Shown here piece after piece: positions 29,408-38,528 of a stretch of 38,594 nucleotides of DNA (positions are counted from its first letter, which is position 1; each line of letters starts with the position of its first letter). Below the pieces are notes generated by a model. That model searched no databases. It was not told the origin of the DNA and was given only the letters and a program-made list of their open reading frames with translations. Location: NCBI GenBank assembly GCA_937902665.1, contig CALELM010000019.1:1-38594 (forward strand), given 5' to 3'. The translations under genes were made by a program, and so were the position numbers. The DNA is from an uncultured Selenomonadaceae bacterium. Its GTDB lineage: Bacteria; Bacillota; Negativicutes; Selenomonadales; Selenomonadaceae.

Positions 29408-31543
29408 ATGGAGCAGAAGAAGGCAGTGACCCTGACCAAGTCGCTTTTAAGGGAATTCTATGAGTTTGGGAGCATCTCAAACTTGTTGGATCTCTTGGAC
29501 GAGGATGCGATTGCCTTTGGTATCAAGTCGAAGTTCTATTCCATTGGAAGGACGAGAGTGCAGGCACTTTTGCAGCAGGAATATGCTGCAATCGCGCCGT
29601 GCAGAATTTCCAAGCTGGGATGCGTGGAGTCTTTGACGGAGGAAGGCTGTACCGTTCGTGTTAACGTGATTTTCCGGACAAGGGACAGGCTTTCTAACAT
29701 GCATCAGGTTCTCGTGATGTTCCGAAAATCGGAGGGAGATATTTATTCCATTTGCGGATTGCACTTTATGAGGGACATGCGGCATGAATCCACGTATCGG
29801 GCTGTCAGCTCCCATATCATGAATCGAGGATCGCATAGTTCGGAAATGTTGGCAGAGCAAGTAAAGGGAATCGTGTCTTCCTATGTGCGCAGTACCTATG
29901 TGACATATCGTTCGGATCCAGCTCGTTCGCTCCTGAATTACGGGGATGAGTTTTACCACATGCTGGACTATGATTCGAGAGAAGCGTTGGATGATGCCGC
30001 AAAGGATGGCTTGACAGGCATCATGCATGAGGAGGATCGAGCAAGGATCCAGAAGGAGCTCAAGCTTCAGCTGATGCAGAAGGATACCTATCAGTTGGAA
30101 TATCGTTTGCGGCAAAGAGGCGGGAAATTTATTTGGTGCATGGAGTGCGGTCGTTACATTTTGGACAAGGCGGAAGGGCAGGGAACCTTTAGCAGCATTG
30201 TGACCAATATTACTCCGCTGAAGCAGACGCACGAGAATTTTATTTACACGATGCGGCATGATGCGTTGACAGGCATCTATAACAAGAATGCTTTTTATCA
30301 GCGGACGGAAGAAATCTTGGCACGCAACATGGACAAGAATTTTGAGATTATGTGCATTGATGTGGCACGATTCAAAGTAATCAATGACCTTTTTGGAGAA
30401 AAGACGGGTGACAGGCTTTTGCAGTATGTTGCGCATTTCTTGCAGCATTTGACGCTGGATAACTGTGCATATGGCAGGCTTCATTCGGACAATTTCGTGA
30501 TTTGCTATGAGGCGGGGAGTGCGAATCGGCAGCATTTGATCAATTCCTTGCAGATGCTTGCGGCAAGCTTTGCTCTGGATTATCGGGTGGATTTCTCTTT
30601 TGGGGTTTATCGTGTGACGGAACGCAGCCTTTCTGTGAGTGCAATGGTGGATCGTGCAACTTTGGCACTGGCACAGGCAAGCAAGAACGGTCTTGTGACG
30701 TGCAGTGAGTACGAGGAGGAAATGCGTGACGGCATTGTGAGCGAGCAGGTGATTGTCAACAATATGAACGATTCCTTGGAGCGGGAAGAATACATCGTAT
30801 ATTTTCAGCCAAAGTACGAGCTTTTGACGGAGCGTATTGTCGGAGCGGAGGCTTTGGTGCGATGGGCCCATCCCAAGCTTGGGTTTATTGCGCCGGACAA
30901 GTTCATTCCCGTATTCGAGCAGAATGGGTTTATTTATCGGCTGGATAAATATGTATGGGAGAAGACCTGCCAGTTGATTCGCAAGCACATGGATGAGGGG
31001 AAGCCTGTCCTCCCTATTTCCATCAATGTTTCCCGCATTGACCTGTACAGTCCTACTGTCGTGCAGGATATGGTAGCGTTGATTGAGAAGTATGACATTC
31101 CTCCCCGTTACTTGGAGCTGGAATTGACAGAGAGTGCCTATGTGGAAAATCCGCAGCACATTATTGACATTACAAAGCAGCTGCAATCTATGGGATTCCC
31201 TATTTTGATGGACGATTTTGGAAGCGGTTATTCTTCGCTGAACATGCTGAAGGATATGCCCGTGGATATCCTGAAGATTGACTTGAAATTCCTCAGTGAT
31301 TCCAAAGAGGAGGAGCGGGGACGGGGCAGCAGTATCTTGAATTTTGTCGTTGGTATGGCAAAGGGACTCAATATTCCTGTTATTGTTGAAGGAGTTGAGA
31401 CACGTCAGCAGGTAGATTTTCTTAGAAATATTGGCTGTGAATGTGTGCAGGGCTATTATTTTTCGAAGCCGGTTCCTTTGGAAAAGTATGAGGAAATGCT
31501 GGAGGAAAATGCGGTTTCTGGTTTTCCGGTGATTCACAGGTAG
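29408..31543 (+). CDS. c-di-GMP phosphodiesterase with degenerate GGDEF and intact EAL domain
   Basis: This 711-residue cytoplasmic protein has no membrane segment. Residues about 1-125 form an NTF2-like region (SKFYSIGRTRVQAL, SICGLHFMRDM), about 165-275 look like a PAS domain with a C-terminal PAC-like strand (FSSIVTNITPL), about 280-440 is a GGDEF domain and about 445-700 an EAL domain. The GGDEF signature has become LHSDNF (358-363), and the usual Rxx D inhibitory site is absent, so it should not make c-di-GMP. The EAL domain keeps GAEALVRW (479-486), ELTES, DDFGSGYSS, ILKIDLKF and EGVET, so it should degrade c-di-GMP. The GGDEF part may sense GTP. ATG 29408 follows AGGGGGAGG; a TTG at 29384 is rejected. 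It ends at a strong bidirectional terminator. Confidence 0.9.
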   Translation: MEQKKAVTLTKSLLREFYEFGSISNLLDLLDEDAIAFGIKSKFYSIGRTRVQALLQQEYAAIAPCRISKLGCVESLTEEGCTVRVNVIFRTRDRLSNMHQVLVMFRKSEGDIYSICGLHFMRDMRHESTYRAVSSHIMNRGSHSSEMLAEQVKGIVSSYVRSTYVTYRSDPARSLLNYGDEFYHMLDYDSREALDDAAKDGLTGIMHEEDRARIQKELKLQLMQKDTYQLEYRLRQRGGKFIWCMECGRYILDKAEGQGTFSSIVTNITPLKQTHENFIYTMRHDALTGIYNKNAFYQRTEEILARNMDKNFEIMCIDVARFKVINDLFGEKTGDRLLQYVAHFLQHLTLDNCAYGRLHSDNFVICYEAGSANRQHLINSLQMLAASFALDYRVDFSFGVYRVTERSLSVSAMVDRATLALAQASKNGLVTCSEYEEEMRDGIVSEQVIVNNMNDSLEREEYIVYFQPKYELLTERIVGAEALVRWAHPKLGFIAPDKFIPVFEQNGFIYRLDKYVWEKTCQLIRKHMDEGKPVLPISINVSRIDLYSPTVVQDMVALIEKYDIPPRYLELELTESAYVENPQHIIDITKQLQSMGFPILMDDFGSGYSSLNMLKDMPVDILKIDLKFLSDSKEEERGRGSSILNFVVGMAKGLNIPVIVEGVETRQQVDFLRNIGCECVQGYYFSKPVPLEKYEEMLEENAVSGFPVIHR

Positions 31544-31548
31544 GAAAA

Positions 31549-31596
31549 AGCCTCCGTTGGAACGTTTCGTTCCAGCGGGGGCTTGTTAGTTTTTGT
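31549..31596. terminator. Bidirectional terminator between convergent genes
   Basis: A 15-bp stem (31549-31563 with 31569-31583, two G-U pairs, loop GTTTC) has an A-tract on the left and T-rich sequence on the right, so it can serve both the EAL gene and the convergent gene that ends at 31586. Confidence 0.85.
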
Positions 31597-32020
31597 CGAA
31601 ATATAGCGGCTTTCCGTCAGCCTGCGCTTTTTGAATGGCTACTTTGATTCGCTCGATGTTTTTTTTGTGGCGGTCGATGGCAAAACCAATGCGGATATGT
31701 TCTTCTTCGGTGAAGTTTCCGTTTTTGTCATTTTCAATGATGGTTTGGAGACGTTCCTCCGTATCCTTCAGCTCGTCTGTCAGGAGCTTTTGATGCTGGA
31801 GAGCAAAGCCGTAGATGGCTCGAAGCTGTTCCTTGACGTATTGCGCATATCCCGGCTCGCCAGAGTCTTTTTCCAGCTGTACTGCTGTATGGTAAATGAT
31901 GTCAAAGGGGTTCTCAGCATTGTGTATCATGTTGAGTATTTCCATTTTTACCTGCTGTTCTTTTCCGTGCGGTCTTGAGATTTCATCGGGTGCTTCCTTG
32001 GAAATGTTTCTTTCGTTCAT
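31586..32020 (-). CDS. Hypothetical small helical protein
   Basis: I do not recognise this 144-residue protein. It is highly charged and almost wholly helical, with no cysteines, membrane segment or signal peptide. The middle (EILNMIHNAENPFDIIYHTAVQLEKDSG) and the C-terminal helices (HIRIGFAIDRHKKNIERIKVAIQKAQ) look like a coiled-coil or helical bundle. ATG 32020 is chosen since the upstream part of the longer open frame (to 32290) has no ribosome site and overlaps the promoter. A good promoter lies just before it. The stop is two bases after the terminator stem of the convergent EAL gene. It could be a small adaptor or regulator, but there is no direct evidence. Confidence 0.65.
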   Translation of the reverse strand: MNERNISKEAPDEISRPHGKEQQVKMEILNMIHNAENPFDIIYHTAVQLEKDSGEPGYAQYVKEQLRAIYGFALQHQKLLTDELKDTEERLQTIIENDKNGNFTEEEHIRIGFAIDRHKKNIERIKVAIQKAQADGKPLYFDKN

Positions 32021-32050
32021 CTTCTCACGCTTTCCTGTTTGTTTTCTCAC

Positions 32051-32080
32051 AGTATAGCAGGGAGAAGTCTTTGAGGTCAA
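32051..32080 (-). promoter_or_regulatory. Promoter of the small helical protein gene
   Basis: On the minus strand TTGACC (32075-32080), an 18-bp spacer and TATACT (32051-32056) give a leader of about 25 bases. The neighbouring divergent gene starts at 32235. I saw no clear promoter for that gene. Confidence 0.6.
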
Positions 32081-32234
32081 GGAATATGCCATCAACTTTT
32101 TAAGGTAAAAAATACTTGGATATGGTAAAATAAAAGAGGTGGCGGTTTGTTGCTGCATACAGCTGGGGAGAATGCTTTCACCGAGTTTTTTGCGAAATTG
32201 CTTGAAGGGATGAACCGCTTTTGGAGGGGTGAAG

Positions 32235-34139
32235 ATGCTGAGACGTTTTTTGGTGATAGGCTTGGCGTTCGTGATCGGATGCCTGCCCATGGCAATAGCA
32301 AGTGCGGAGAGAAGGAATGAGACAGATCCGTGGGCGATTGCGGCGGAGGCACTGGGCGTTTATGCGATGTACCAGTCAGCACTGACAGAGATCCTTCAGA
32401 TTGGCAACATGGCGGAAGCACAGATGCAATGCCGTTTGCAGGATATTGAAGAAAATGGCGTGGACAGCAATCAGCTGGAGGTTCAGCTGGTGGATCGGAT
32501 TATGGAGCAGCTGGTCCGTAAGGGAGAGTATGCATTGAAGCCAAATTCCCTTCCTTTTTTGTGGACAGTGAATGGAAGCAAGTATTTTAATGCGTGCTGT
32601 TATCCTACGAACTATATCAGCGTGAACCGCGCTTTGGTGCGGGGACTGCGAGGTGATCCGGACGAGCTTGCCTCCGTGCTGGCGCATGAGATGACGCACG
32701 GGCTTAGGCAGCACAGTGCACGCAACTACGCAGAGGCGATTGCTAGGAGCATGGGCATGACCTTGCTTGGCATGGAATCAGGGAATACCGATTGGAAGAC
32801 GTTGAACGGATTAGTGAATTACTCTATCGCTAGGGATGTCGTGATGCCTACGGAGACAGAGGCGGACGAGGGCGGTTTTTACCTTATGACGAGTGCGGGA
32901 TTTAATCCGGGAGGTCCTGCGGCGGCGATGATCCGCATGCAGCGTTATTTGCGTTATGAAACGCAGGAAATATATGAATTCGATAGTCCGGAAAAGAAGC
33001 GGCCGGATGAGTACAGCGATCATCCGGAAACAGGGCAGCGTGCTAAGGCATTAGCTGGCTTGATGACGGAATACAGCTGCGGGCATGTGACACTGGAAGA
33101 TGGAAGGAACGTGATGATTGATGGCAGGCTGCTGGTCACGGCGATGGATTCCGATGGATACCAGATGGATGCGGAAGAAAATGCCTGTTTCATTGCGGGA
33201 GGTCTTTCCAAGGCGTTCCATGATTTTGACAGCATTGCCGGCTGGGAATTCAGAACGCTTCCCAATGGGGAGATGGCATACTTAAAGGATTCTCCCGTTT
33301 ATGAAAAGCTCAGGGCTTATGTTGCAGACAGGCGCACGGCAGAGCTGTTGCAGGAAATGGTTTCTGATGCCTATGCAAAGGAAGCTGGTACGGGAGTTCG
33401 GGAGAATATGGCGGCAAGGGAGCAGGAACGAAGGGAAGCATGTGAACGGATTCAGCAGGAGGCGAGAGAGGCTTCCAAGAGCGAGGTCAAGAGATTCCGC
33501 TATAATTGTGATGCTTATGCGGATTATGGCTTTAGTGAGCTGGCACTTTTTGAGATGGAACGCTTTTTCCGTTGTGAGGTGCAGGACGATCCTGCGGAGA
33601 GCTACGTCATTCGGGGACGTGCGAAGGCTGTGCGGGGCGATTTTCAGGGAGCTCTTGCAGATGCGGAGCGAGGCATTCAGATGGATGGCGGGAATGTGCT
33701 GAATTACCTGAATCGTTCTGATATTTATCGCATGATGGGCGATAGGGAGCGCGCCATGGCAGATTCCGAAATGGCATTGAGGGTAAATCCTGAAAGTCCT
33801 GTAGCATGGCTGGTAGCGGCTGTCCTGCGGGATGAGAACGGGCAGAAGGAGCAGGCACTTGCAGCTTATCGGGAATATCACAGGCTGGCACCTAAGGCAG
33901 AGATCCCGTTAGAGTACCTAAAGGAGATCGATCCGAAGATGGCAGAGCGCATAGAGAAGCAGAAAGAGGAACAGCGTGCAAGGGATGCTGAGAAAAGAAA
34001 AGAGGAAAAGGGGAAGCAGGATGAAGGAAGATATTCAAAAGAAAGTTTTAGCGCTGATGGAATACATTCGTCAGGTTTGCGCCCTGAAATATCGAATCGT
34101 GACAGATATTCGGCAGCAGGAGTGGATGCTTTATCTTGA
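32235..34139 (+). CDS. Exported M48-family metallopeptidase with TPR repeats
   Basis: This 634-residue protein begins with a signal peptide (MLRRFLVIGLAFVIGC). A possible lipobox VIGC ends at C16, and the alternative cleavage site after AIASA at 24 cannot be excluded, so it may be a lipoprotein or soluble outside the membrane. The zinc site HEMTH is at 151-155 and a later ETEAD (about 212-216) supplies the third ligand, as in M48 peptidases. About 450-560 contain TPR-like repeats (YVIRGRAKAVRGDFQGAL, NYLNRSDIYRMMGDRERAM, AWLVAAVLRDENGQKEQAL), perhaps for holding partners. The last 45 residues are polar and overlap the next gene. ATG 32235 is preceded by GGAGGGG; the GTG at 32229 is less favoured. 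Confidence 0.85.
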   Translation: MLRRFLVIGLAFVIGCLPMAIASAERRNETDPWAIAAEALGVYAMYQSALTEILQIGNMAEAQMQCRLQDIEENGVDSNQLEVQLVDRIMEQLVRKGEYALKPNSLPFLWTVNGSKYFNACCYPTNYISVNRALVRGLRGDPDELASVLAHEMTHGLRQHSARNYAEAIARSMGMTLLGMESGNTDWKTLNGLVNYSIARDVVMPTETEADEGGFYLMTSAGFNPGGPAAAMIRMQRYLRYETQEIYEFDSPEKKRPDEYSDHPETGQRAKALAGLMTEYSCGHVTLEDGRNVMIDGRLLVTAMDSDGYQMDAEENACFIAGGLSKAFHDFDSIAGWEFRTLPNGEMAYLKDSPVYEKLRAYVADRRTAELLQEMVSDAYAKEAGTGVRENMAAREQERREACERIQQEAREASKSEVKRFRYNCDAYADYGFSELALFEMERFFRCEVQDDPAESYVIRGRAKAVRGDFQGALADAERGIQMDGGNVLNYLNRSDIYRMMGDRERAMADSEMALRVNPESPVAWLVAAVLRDENGQKEQALAAYREYHRLAPKAEIPLEYLKEIDPKMAERIEKQKEEQRARDAEKRKEEKGKQDEGRYSKESFSADGIHSSGLRPEISNRDRYSAAGVDALS

Positions 34140-37100
34140 TAAGCTGGGATTTGATCCGGAAGCGATACATCTGTTTCCGAAAAACGGAGAGACGGAGGGA
34201 TGCGTTCTTTTGGAGGTAGAGCGTCCCAAATTTTCTCCGTGTCCATCGCTGCCCAATTCCTTGATCGGCTGGATCGCAACAAAGAGGTGGGACGATTTTC
34301 GTGTGGAAAAAATCGAGGTTCATGAGAAGCTGGCACGCGAGCTGGAGGGCGTGGGTGAGGTTGCTGTGCGTTTCGATGCGGTTGCCAAACGGCTGGACGA
34401 GCTGGAAAGTTGGAAGGCTGAGCGAAGTCTTTGGAGGAACGGGGAGCTGGGCAAGCAGAGGACGCAGGATCTTTTTGATGATCTGTATCGGATTTATGAG
34501 CGTTTTCGCCAAAGTGCAGAGGAAATAGAGCTTGTGGCGGGAAATGGCTTCTTTTTTAGCGGGCTGAATCCTGAGGTGCATCATCCCCTCGTTTTGAAGC
34601 GGGTGTGCGTTCAATATGACAAGCGCGGCATTATGCAGATCTTGGATACGGATGCACCTGTGGAATTTTATACGGATATTTTCCGTGAGCAGGAGGGATT
34701 GGACGGAAGCGCAATACGAGATGTGCAAAAGAAAATTGAAGGGCTGGAAATACATCCGTTTTCAGATGCTCTGAAGCCTGTGCTGGAGGAAATGGCACCA
34801 GCCCTTACGCCGAAGTGCCGTTATGCGGAAAGAGGCTTCCAGCTTTTGCCGACAGATTGGTATATTCTTTATGGGAGACCGGTGTTCTTTCTCAGGAAAC
34901 GGAATACCGGTATGGAAAAGCTGATAGAAGGCATCATGGAGCAGGTGGAAGCCGGTGCAGAAGTACCTCTGCCGCTGCAGGAGCTTGTAGGCGATGCTTC
35001 CGAGGGCAGGGCAAAGGAAACTGCAGAGGTGACGGAAAGCCTGTCTGACGTGCGTGGCGAGTCGGATGATATCCTCTTGACGAAGGCAGCAAATGCGGAA
35101 CAGCTGGGCATTGCCCGCAAGCTGATGCATTCGGATGCTGTTGTGGTTCAGGGTCCTCCGGGAACGGGCAAGACGCATACCATAGCAAATCTTTTGGGGC
35201 ATTTCTTGGCACAGGGAAATCATGTGCTGGTCACAAGCTCCACGCAGAAGGCACTTTGGGTTCTCAAGGACAAGCTGCCGCAGGGGATACGAAATCTTTG
35301 CGTCGCGCTTTTGCAGGATTCCTATCAGGATATGCAGAGCTCTGTGGAGGGGATCTGCGAGATTCTGGCACGTTCCTCCACAGAGGAAATGGAAGATTTG
35401 GCAGTACAGCTGAAGGAACGAAGGGATTCTGTCCGCAAGAAGCTGGCGGAGGCTAGGGAACGGCTAGAGAAGATGCAGGGCATGGAATGTAAATTGGATT
35501 ACTTTTCCTATGATGGGGAGGAGTATTCTCTTTCCCGCATGGCACAGTTCCTGCACGGGGAGAAACAGCTGGATGGCGTGATTCCGGGAAGGGTGACGAA
35601 CGGCATTGCTTTGCCTCTTTCTGAGGAGGAGTTCTTTTGGCTTTATCGGAGCAATGCCGTTTTGGGAAAGCAAGACGTGAAGGAAATGGGAGAAGCATTG
35701 CCCAGTTCGGAGCAGTTGATATCTCCCGAGCGGTGGGAAGCCTTTCTCGCTGGCAAGGAAGTTTTGAAAAAACGGGCGAAAGGGCTTTTGCAGGAGCTTC
35801 CTGATTGGTCTGTCGATGAGAATGAATGCCTGCTGTATAGGAATCGTTCTGTTGTGCAGGAGTTTAACAAGGAGAAGTTTCAGGAATTAGAAACGTTTTA
35901 CAGCCAGTTGGATTTTTCGTGGCTTTCTGCGGTTTGGGCAAGAGAGGCGATTCTTGCAGGACGGCAGGGGAAAGGGAAACGGAAGGTTTGGGAACAGCTG
36001 GGAGAGGATATCGAAAAGGTACAGGAGATTAAGGAACGCTTTATCGTTGGGGTCCTTGGCAGGAAGGTCGAGATTCCCAAGGATATTCTCTTTAATGACA
36101 AGGTGCTGAAAAATCTTTCTTCGATGCGGGATGCCTTTAACGAAAATGGAAAGCTTCCTCTTTGGAAAAAGTTGCGTCACAGGAATTGGCATCTGCTGCA
36201 GAAAATCCAGATAGATGGGCAGGAGATCGCATCGTCTGAGGATTGCAGTCTGGTGGAGTGCTATATTCATTTCGAGAGGGCAAGAGATAAGGTTCGCAGG
36301 GAATGGAACCAGCTTTTGGGAAGCTGTGGAGAACCGGAGTATGATGAGCTTTCCGAGCAGGGCGATGACGTGGAGGATCTTTGCAGCGCACGCTGGGCAC
36401 AGATAACCTTTTGCTTGGAATGGTACAAGGATTATCGGAGTGTCTTTGCGGATAAGATGATGCAGGCAGGTCTGGACGTGCGGCTGGTGCTTCCTAAGGG
36501 AGAAATGTTTATGACACCTCGGCAGCGGCTGGACTTGGATCTCGCATGGCTTCAGACGACTTGGCCAGCGGCAGAAGCACTTCTTCATTTGCTGTACATA
36601 GAGAAGCAGGAGGGTGAGGAAGGCAATCGTTCCAGTATAGACCTGTTGAAGCAGGGACGCTCCGCAATCGGAAAGCGGCTGTATGGGGCATTGCTGCGCC
36701 GTGACCTAGAAGGTTATCGGGAGGAATACCAGAGGCTGCTCCGCTACGAGGAGAACCGAAGCATGTTCGATGAAAGAGAAAGGCTCCTGAAAAAGCTCTC
36801 CGGATTTGCGCCGGAATGGGCAGAACGCATCGAGCAAAGAGTCGGAGCTTTTGGGGCTGAGGAACCACCTAAGGAGCTGAGGAAGGCATGGCAGTACTGC
36901 CAGTTCCGCCAGCAGCTGGAAATGGCAGAAGTTGATGATGTATCGAAAACAGAGAAGGATATAGAGCGATTGACGGCGGAGCTTCATGCCGTCACGTCAG
37001 AGCTGTCAGAAAAGCTGGCATGGCATCATCTCCTAAGCGAGCTTTCCGGAAATGGCTTGCAGGCAAGCTTGATCGGGTGGAGCAAGTCAGTCAAGAAGGT

Positions 37101-38526
37101 AGGCAAGGGTACCGGAAAAAACGCAAGCCTGCATATTCGTGAGGCAAGGAAGCAGATGCTGGAGGCACAGCAAGCCGTTCCTGCATGGATCATGCCGCTT
37201 AACAAGGTGTGGGAGAATCTGCGCCCTGACAGCAGCAAGTTCGATATCATTATTTTGGACGAGGCAAGCCAAGCAGATCTTACGGCAATACCGCTTCTTT
37301 ATTTCGGGAAAAAGATTATTATCGTGGGGGATGACAAGCAGGTAAGCCCGACCACTATTGGCATTGCAGATGAAGAGCTTTTCCGTTTGCGGGCAGGAAC
37401 GATTGAGGGCGAATTGAAGTACACGAATCTTTATACGCTGGATACGTCCCTTTATGATCTGGCGCAGATCCATTTCGAGCGTCGTATGCTCAAGGAACAT
37501 TTTCGTTCTGTTCCTGAGATTATCGGTTTTTCCAATCTGCTTTCGTATGAAAATGAAATACAGCCCTTGCGGGAATCGGACAGTGTATTGAAGCCGTTGG
37601 TTTCCTGCTTTGTGGAAGGCCAGAGGGAAGGGAGCAAGAAGGTCAATTTGCAGGAAGCAGAGATGATCACATCGCTTTTGGCAGCCTGCATGCAGCAGCC
37701 GGAATATGAAGGAAAGACCTTTGGAGCGATCACCCTCTTGGGAGATGAGCAGGCGAAGCTGATCCGTGACATGGCAATTCGTTATTTGGGAGTTTCTGCC
37801 TTGGAGGAAAGGGATTTTCTTTGCGGAAATTCTGCCAACTTTCAAGGGGATGAACGGGATGTTATATTCCTTTCCTTGGTGGACAGCGCAAAGGGAGAAG
37901 AAACACTGCGCCTGATGAGCTTTGGGCGTGATGACAGCACCAGAAAGCGTTACAATGTGGCAGTCAGCAGGGCGAGGGATCAAATATGGGTTGTTCACTC
38001 GGTTTCTTTGCGCAACTTGAAGGAAGGCGATCTGCGGTATGGCTTGCTCTCTTATGTGGAGCATCCGGAGGAATATCTGCAAAAGGACAGGGAAATTTCG
38101 GTTCTGCCGATGAGCCCGCTCTCTCAATCCGTATCGCAGTCACTCCGTCAGTGCGGATACCATGTGGAGGAGCGATGGATGGTCGGTTCCTGCTGTATTG
38201 ATATTGCCGTGATGTCGCAGGGGCGGCGCGTGGCTGTTGTCTGTGATGGGGAATCGTGGGACGGCACGGGAAGCACGGCGGCAGAGAACAGCAAGAAGCA
38301 AGCCGTGCTGGAGCGTCTCGGATGGAAGTTTTTCCATGTGAAGGGCAGTGAGTATTACTTGGATCCGTCTAAGGCAATGGTTCGTCTGGCAAAGGAATTC
38401 AGCCGCAATGATATCCTGCCGGAAGGGGAAGAAGCAGGAACGATTTCCCTTTCGGAGCAAAGGGAGGAGCTTCGGGAAAGGGTTTTTGCACTTGCGGAAA
38501 ATCTCCGTAAGGAATGGTTCTCATAA
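34021..38526 (+). CDS. Large SF1 (Upf1-like) helicase with C-terminal Vsr-like nuclease fold
   Basis: This 1501-residue cytoplasmic protein. Walker A GPPGTGKT is at 378-385, Walker B DEASQ at 1080-1084 followed by GDDKQVSP, with helicase motifs in the C-terminal lobe (FQGDERDVIFLSL, YNVAVSRARDQIWV). Between the two lobes lie about 690 residues rich in helices, a layout seen in COG1112-type helicases. Residues about 1370-1490 match the small Vsr/DUF559-like nuclease region that ends many such proteins: CCIDIAV (D1394) and VVCDGESW (D1409), then LERLGWKFFHVKGSEYYLDP. The acidic residue usual two before C1408 appears to be valine, so cleavage activity is uncertain. ATG 34021 has AGGGGAAG just upstream; the frame continues to 33976 inside the peptidase gene. 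Helicase-Vsr fusions have been tied to phage defence. Confidence 0.85.
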   Translation: MKEDIQKKVLALMEYIRQVCALKYRIVTDIRQQEWMLYLDKLGFDPEAIHLFPKNGETEGCVLLEVERPKFSPCPSLPNSLIGWIATKRWDDFRVEKIEVHEKLARELEGVGEVAVRFDAVAKRLDELESWKAERSLWRNGELGKQRTQDLFDDLYRIYERFRQSAEEIELVAGNGFFFSGLNPEVHHPLVLKRVCVQYDKRGIMQILDTDAPVEFYTDIFREQEGLDGSAIRDVQKKIEGLEIHPFSDALKPVLEEMAPALTPKCRYAERGFQLLPTDWYILYGRPVFFLRKRNTGMEKLIEGIMEQVEAGAEVPLPLQELVGDASEGRAKETAEVTESLSDVRGESDDILLTKAANAEQLGIARKLMHSDAVVVQGPPGTGKTHTIANLLGHFLAQGNHVLVTSSTQKALWVLKDKLPQGIRNLCVALLQDSYQDMQSSVEGICEILARSSTEEMEDLAVQLKERRDSVRKKLAEARERLEKMQGMECKLDYFSYDGEEYSLSRMAQFLHGEKQLDGVIPGRVTNGIALPLSEEEFFWLYRSNAVLGKQDVKEMGEALPSSEQLISPERWEAFLAGKEVLKKRAKGLLQELPDWSVDENECLLYRNRSVVQEFNKEKFQELETFYSQLDFSWLSAVWAREAILAGRQGKGKRKVWEQLGEDIEKVQEIKERFIVGVLGRKVEIPKDILFNDKVLKNLSSMRDAFNENGKLPLWKKLRHRNWHLLQKIQIDGQEIASSEDCSLVECYIHFERARDKVRREWNQLLGSCGEPEYDELSEQGDDVEDLCSARWAQITFCLEWYKDYRSVFADKMMQAGLDVRLVLPKGEMFMTPRQRLDLDLAWLQTTWPAAEALLHLLYIEKQEGEEGNRSSIDLLKQGRSAIGKRLYGALLRRDLEGYREEYQRLLRYEENRSMFDERERLLKKLSGFAPEWAERIEQRVGAFGAEEPPKELRKAWQYCQFRQQLEMAEVDDVSKTEKDIERLTAELHAVTSELSEKLAWHHLLSELSGNGLQASLIGWSKSVKKVGKGTGKNASLHIREARKQMLEAQQAVPAWIMPLNKVWENLRPDSSKFDIIILDEASQADLTAIPLLYFGKKIIIVGDDKQVSPTTIGIADEELFRLRAGTIEGELKYTNLYTLDTSLYDLAQIHFERRMLKEHFRSVPEIIGFSNLLSYENEIQPLRESDSVLKPLVSCFVEGQREGSKKVNLQEAEMITSLLAACMQQPEYEGKTFGAITLLGDEQAKLIRDMAIRYLGVSALEERDFLCGNSANFQGDERDVIFLSLVDSAKGEETLRLMSFGRDDSTRKRYNVAVSRARDQIWVVHSVSLRNLKEGDLRYGLLSYVEHPEEYLQKDREISVLPMSPLSQSVSQSLRQCGYHVEERWMVGSCCIDIAVMSQGRRVAVVCDGESWDGTGSTAAENSKKQAVLERLGWKFFHVKGSEYYLDPSKAMVRLAKEFSRNDILPEGEEAGTISLSEQREELRERVFALAENLRKEWFS

Positions 38527-38528
38527 AG

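Noticed and set aside
29477..31537. Long open frame of 686 codons on the minus strand opposite the EAL gene
   Set aside because: It is a mirror of a strongly conserved plus-strand gene, has no ribosome site and shows no family resemblance. Similar antisense frames at 6813-8159 and 37087-38127 were rejected for the same reason.
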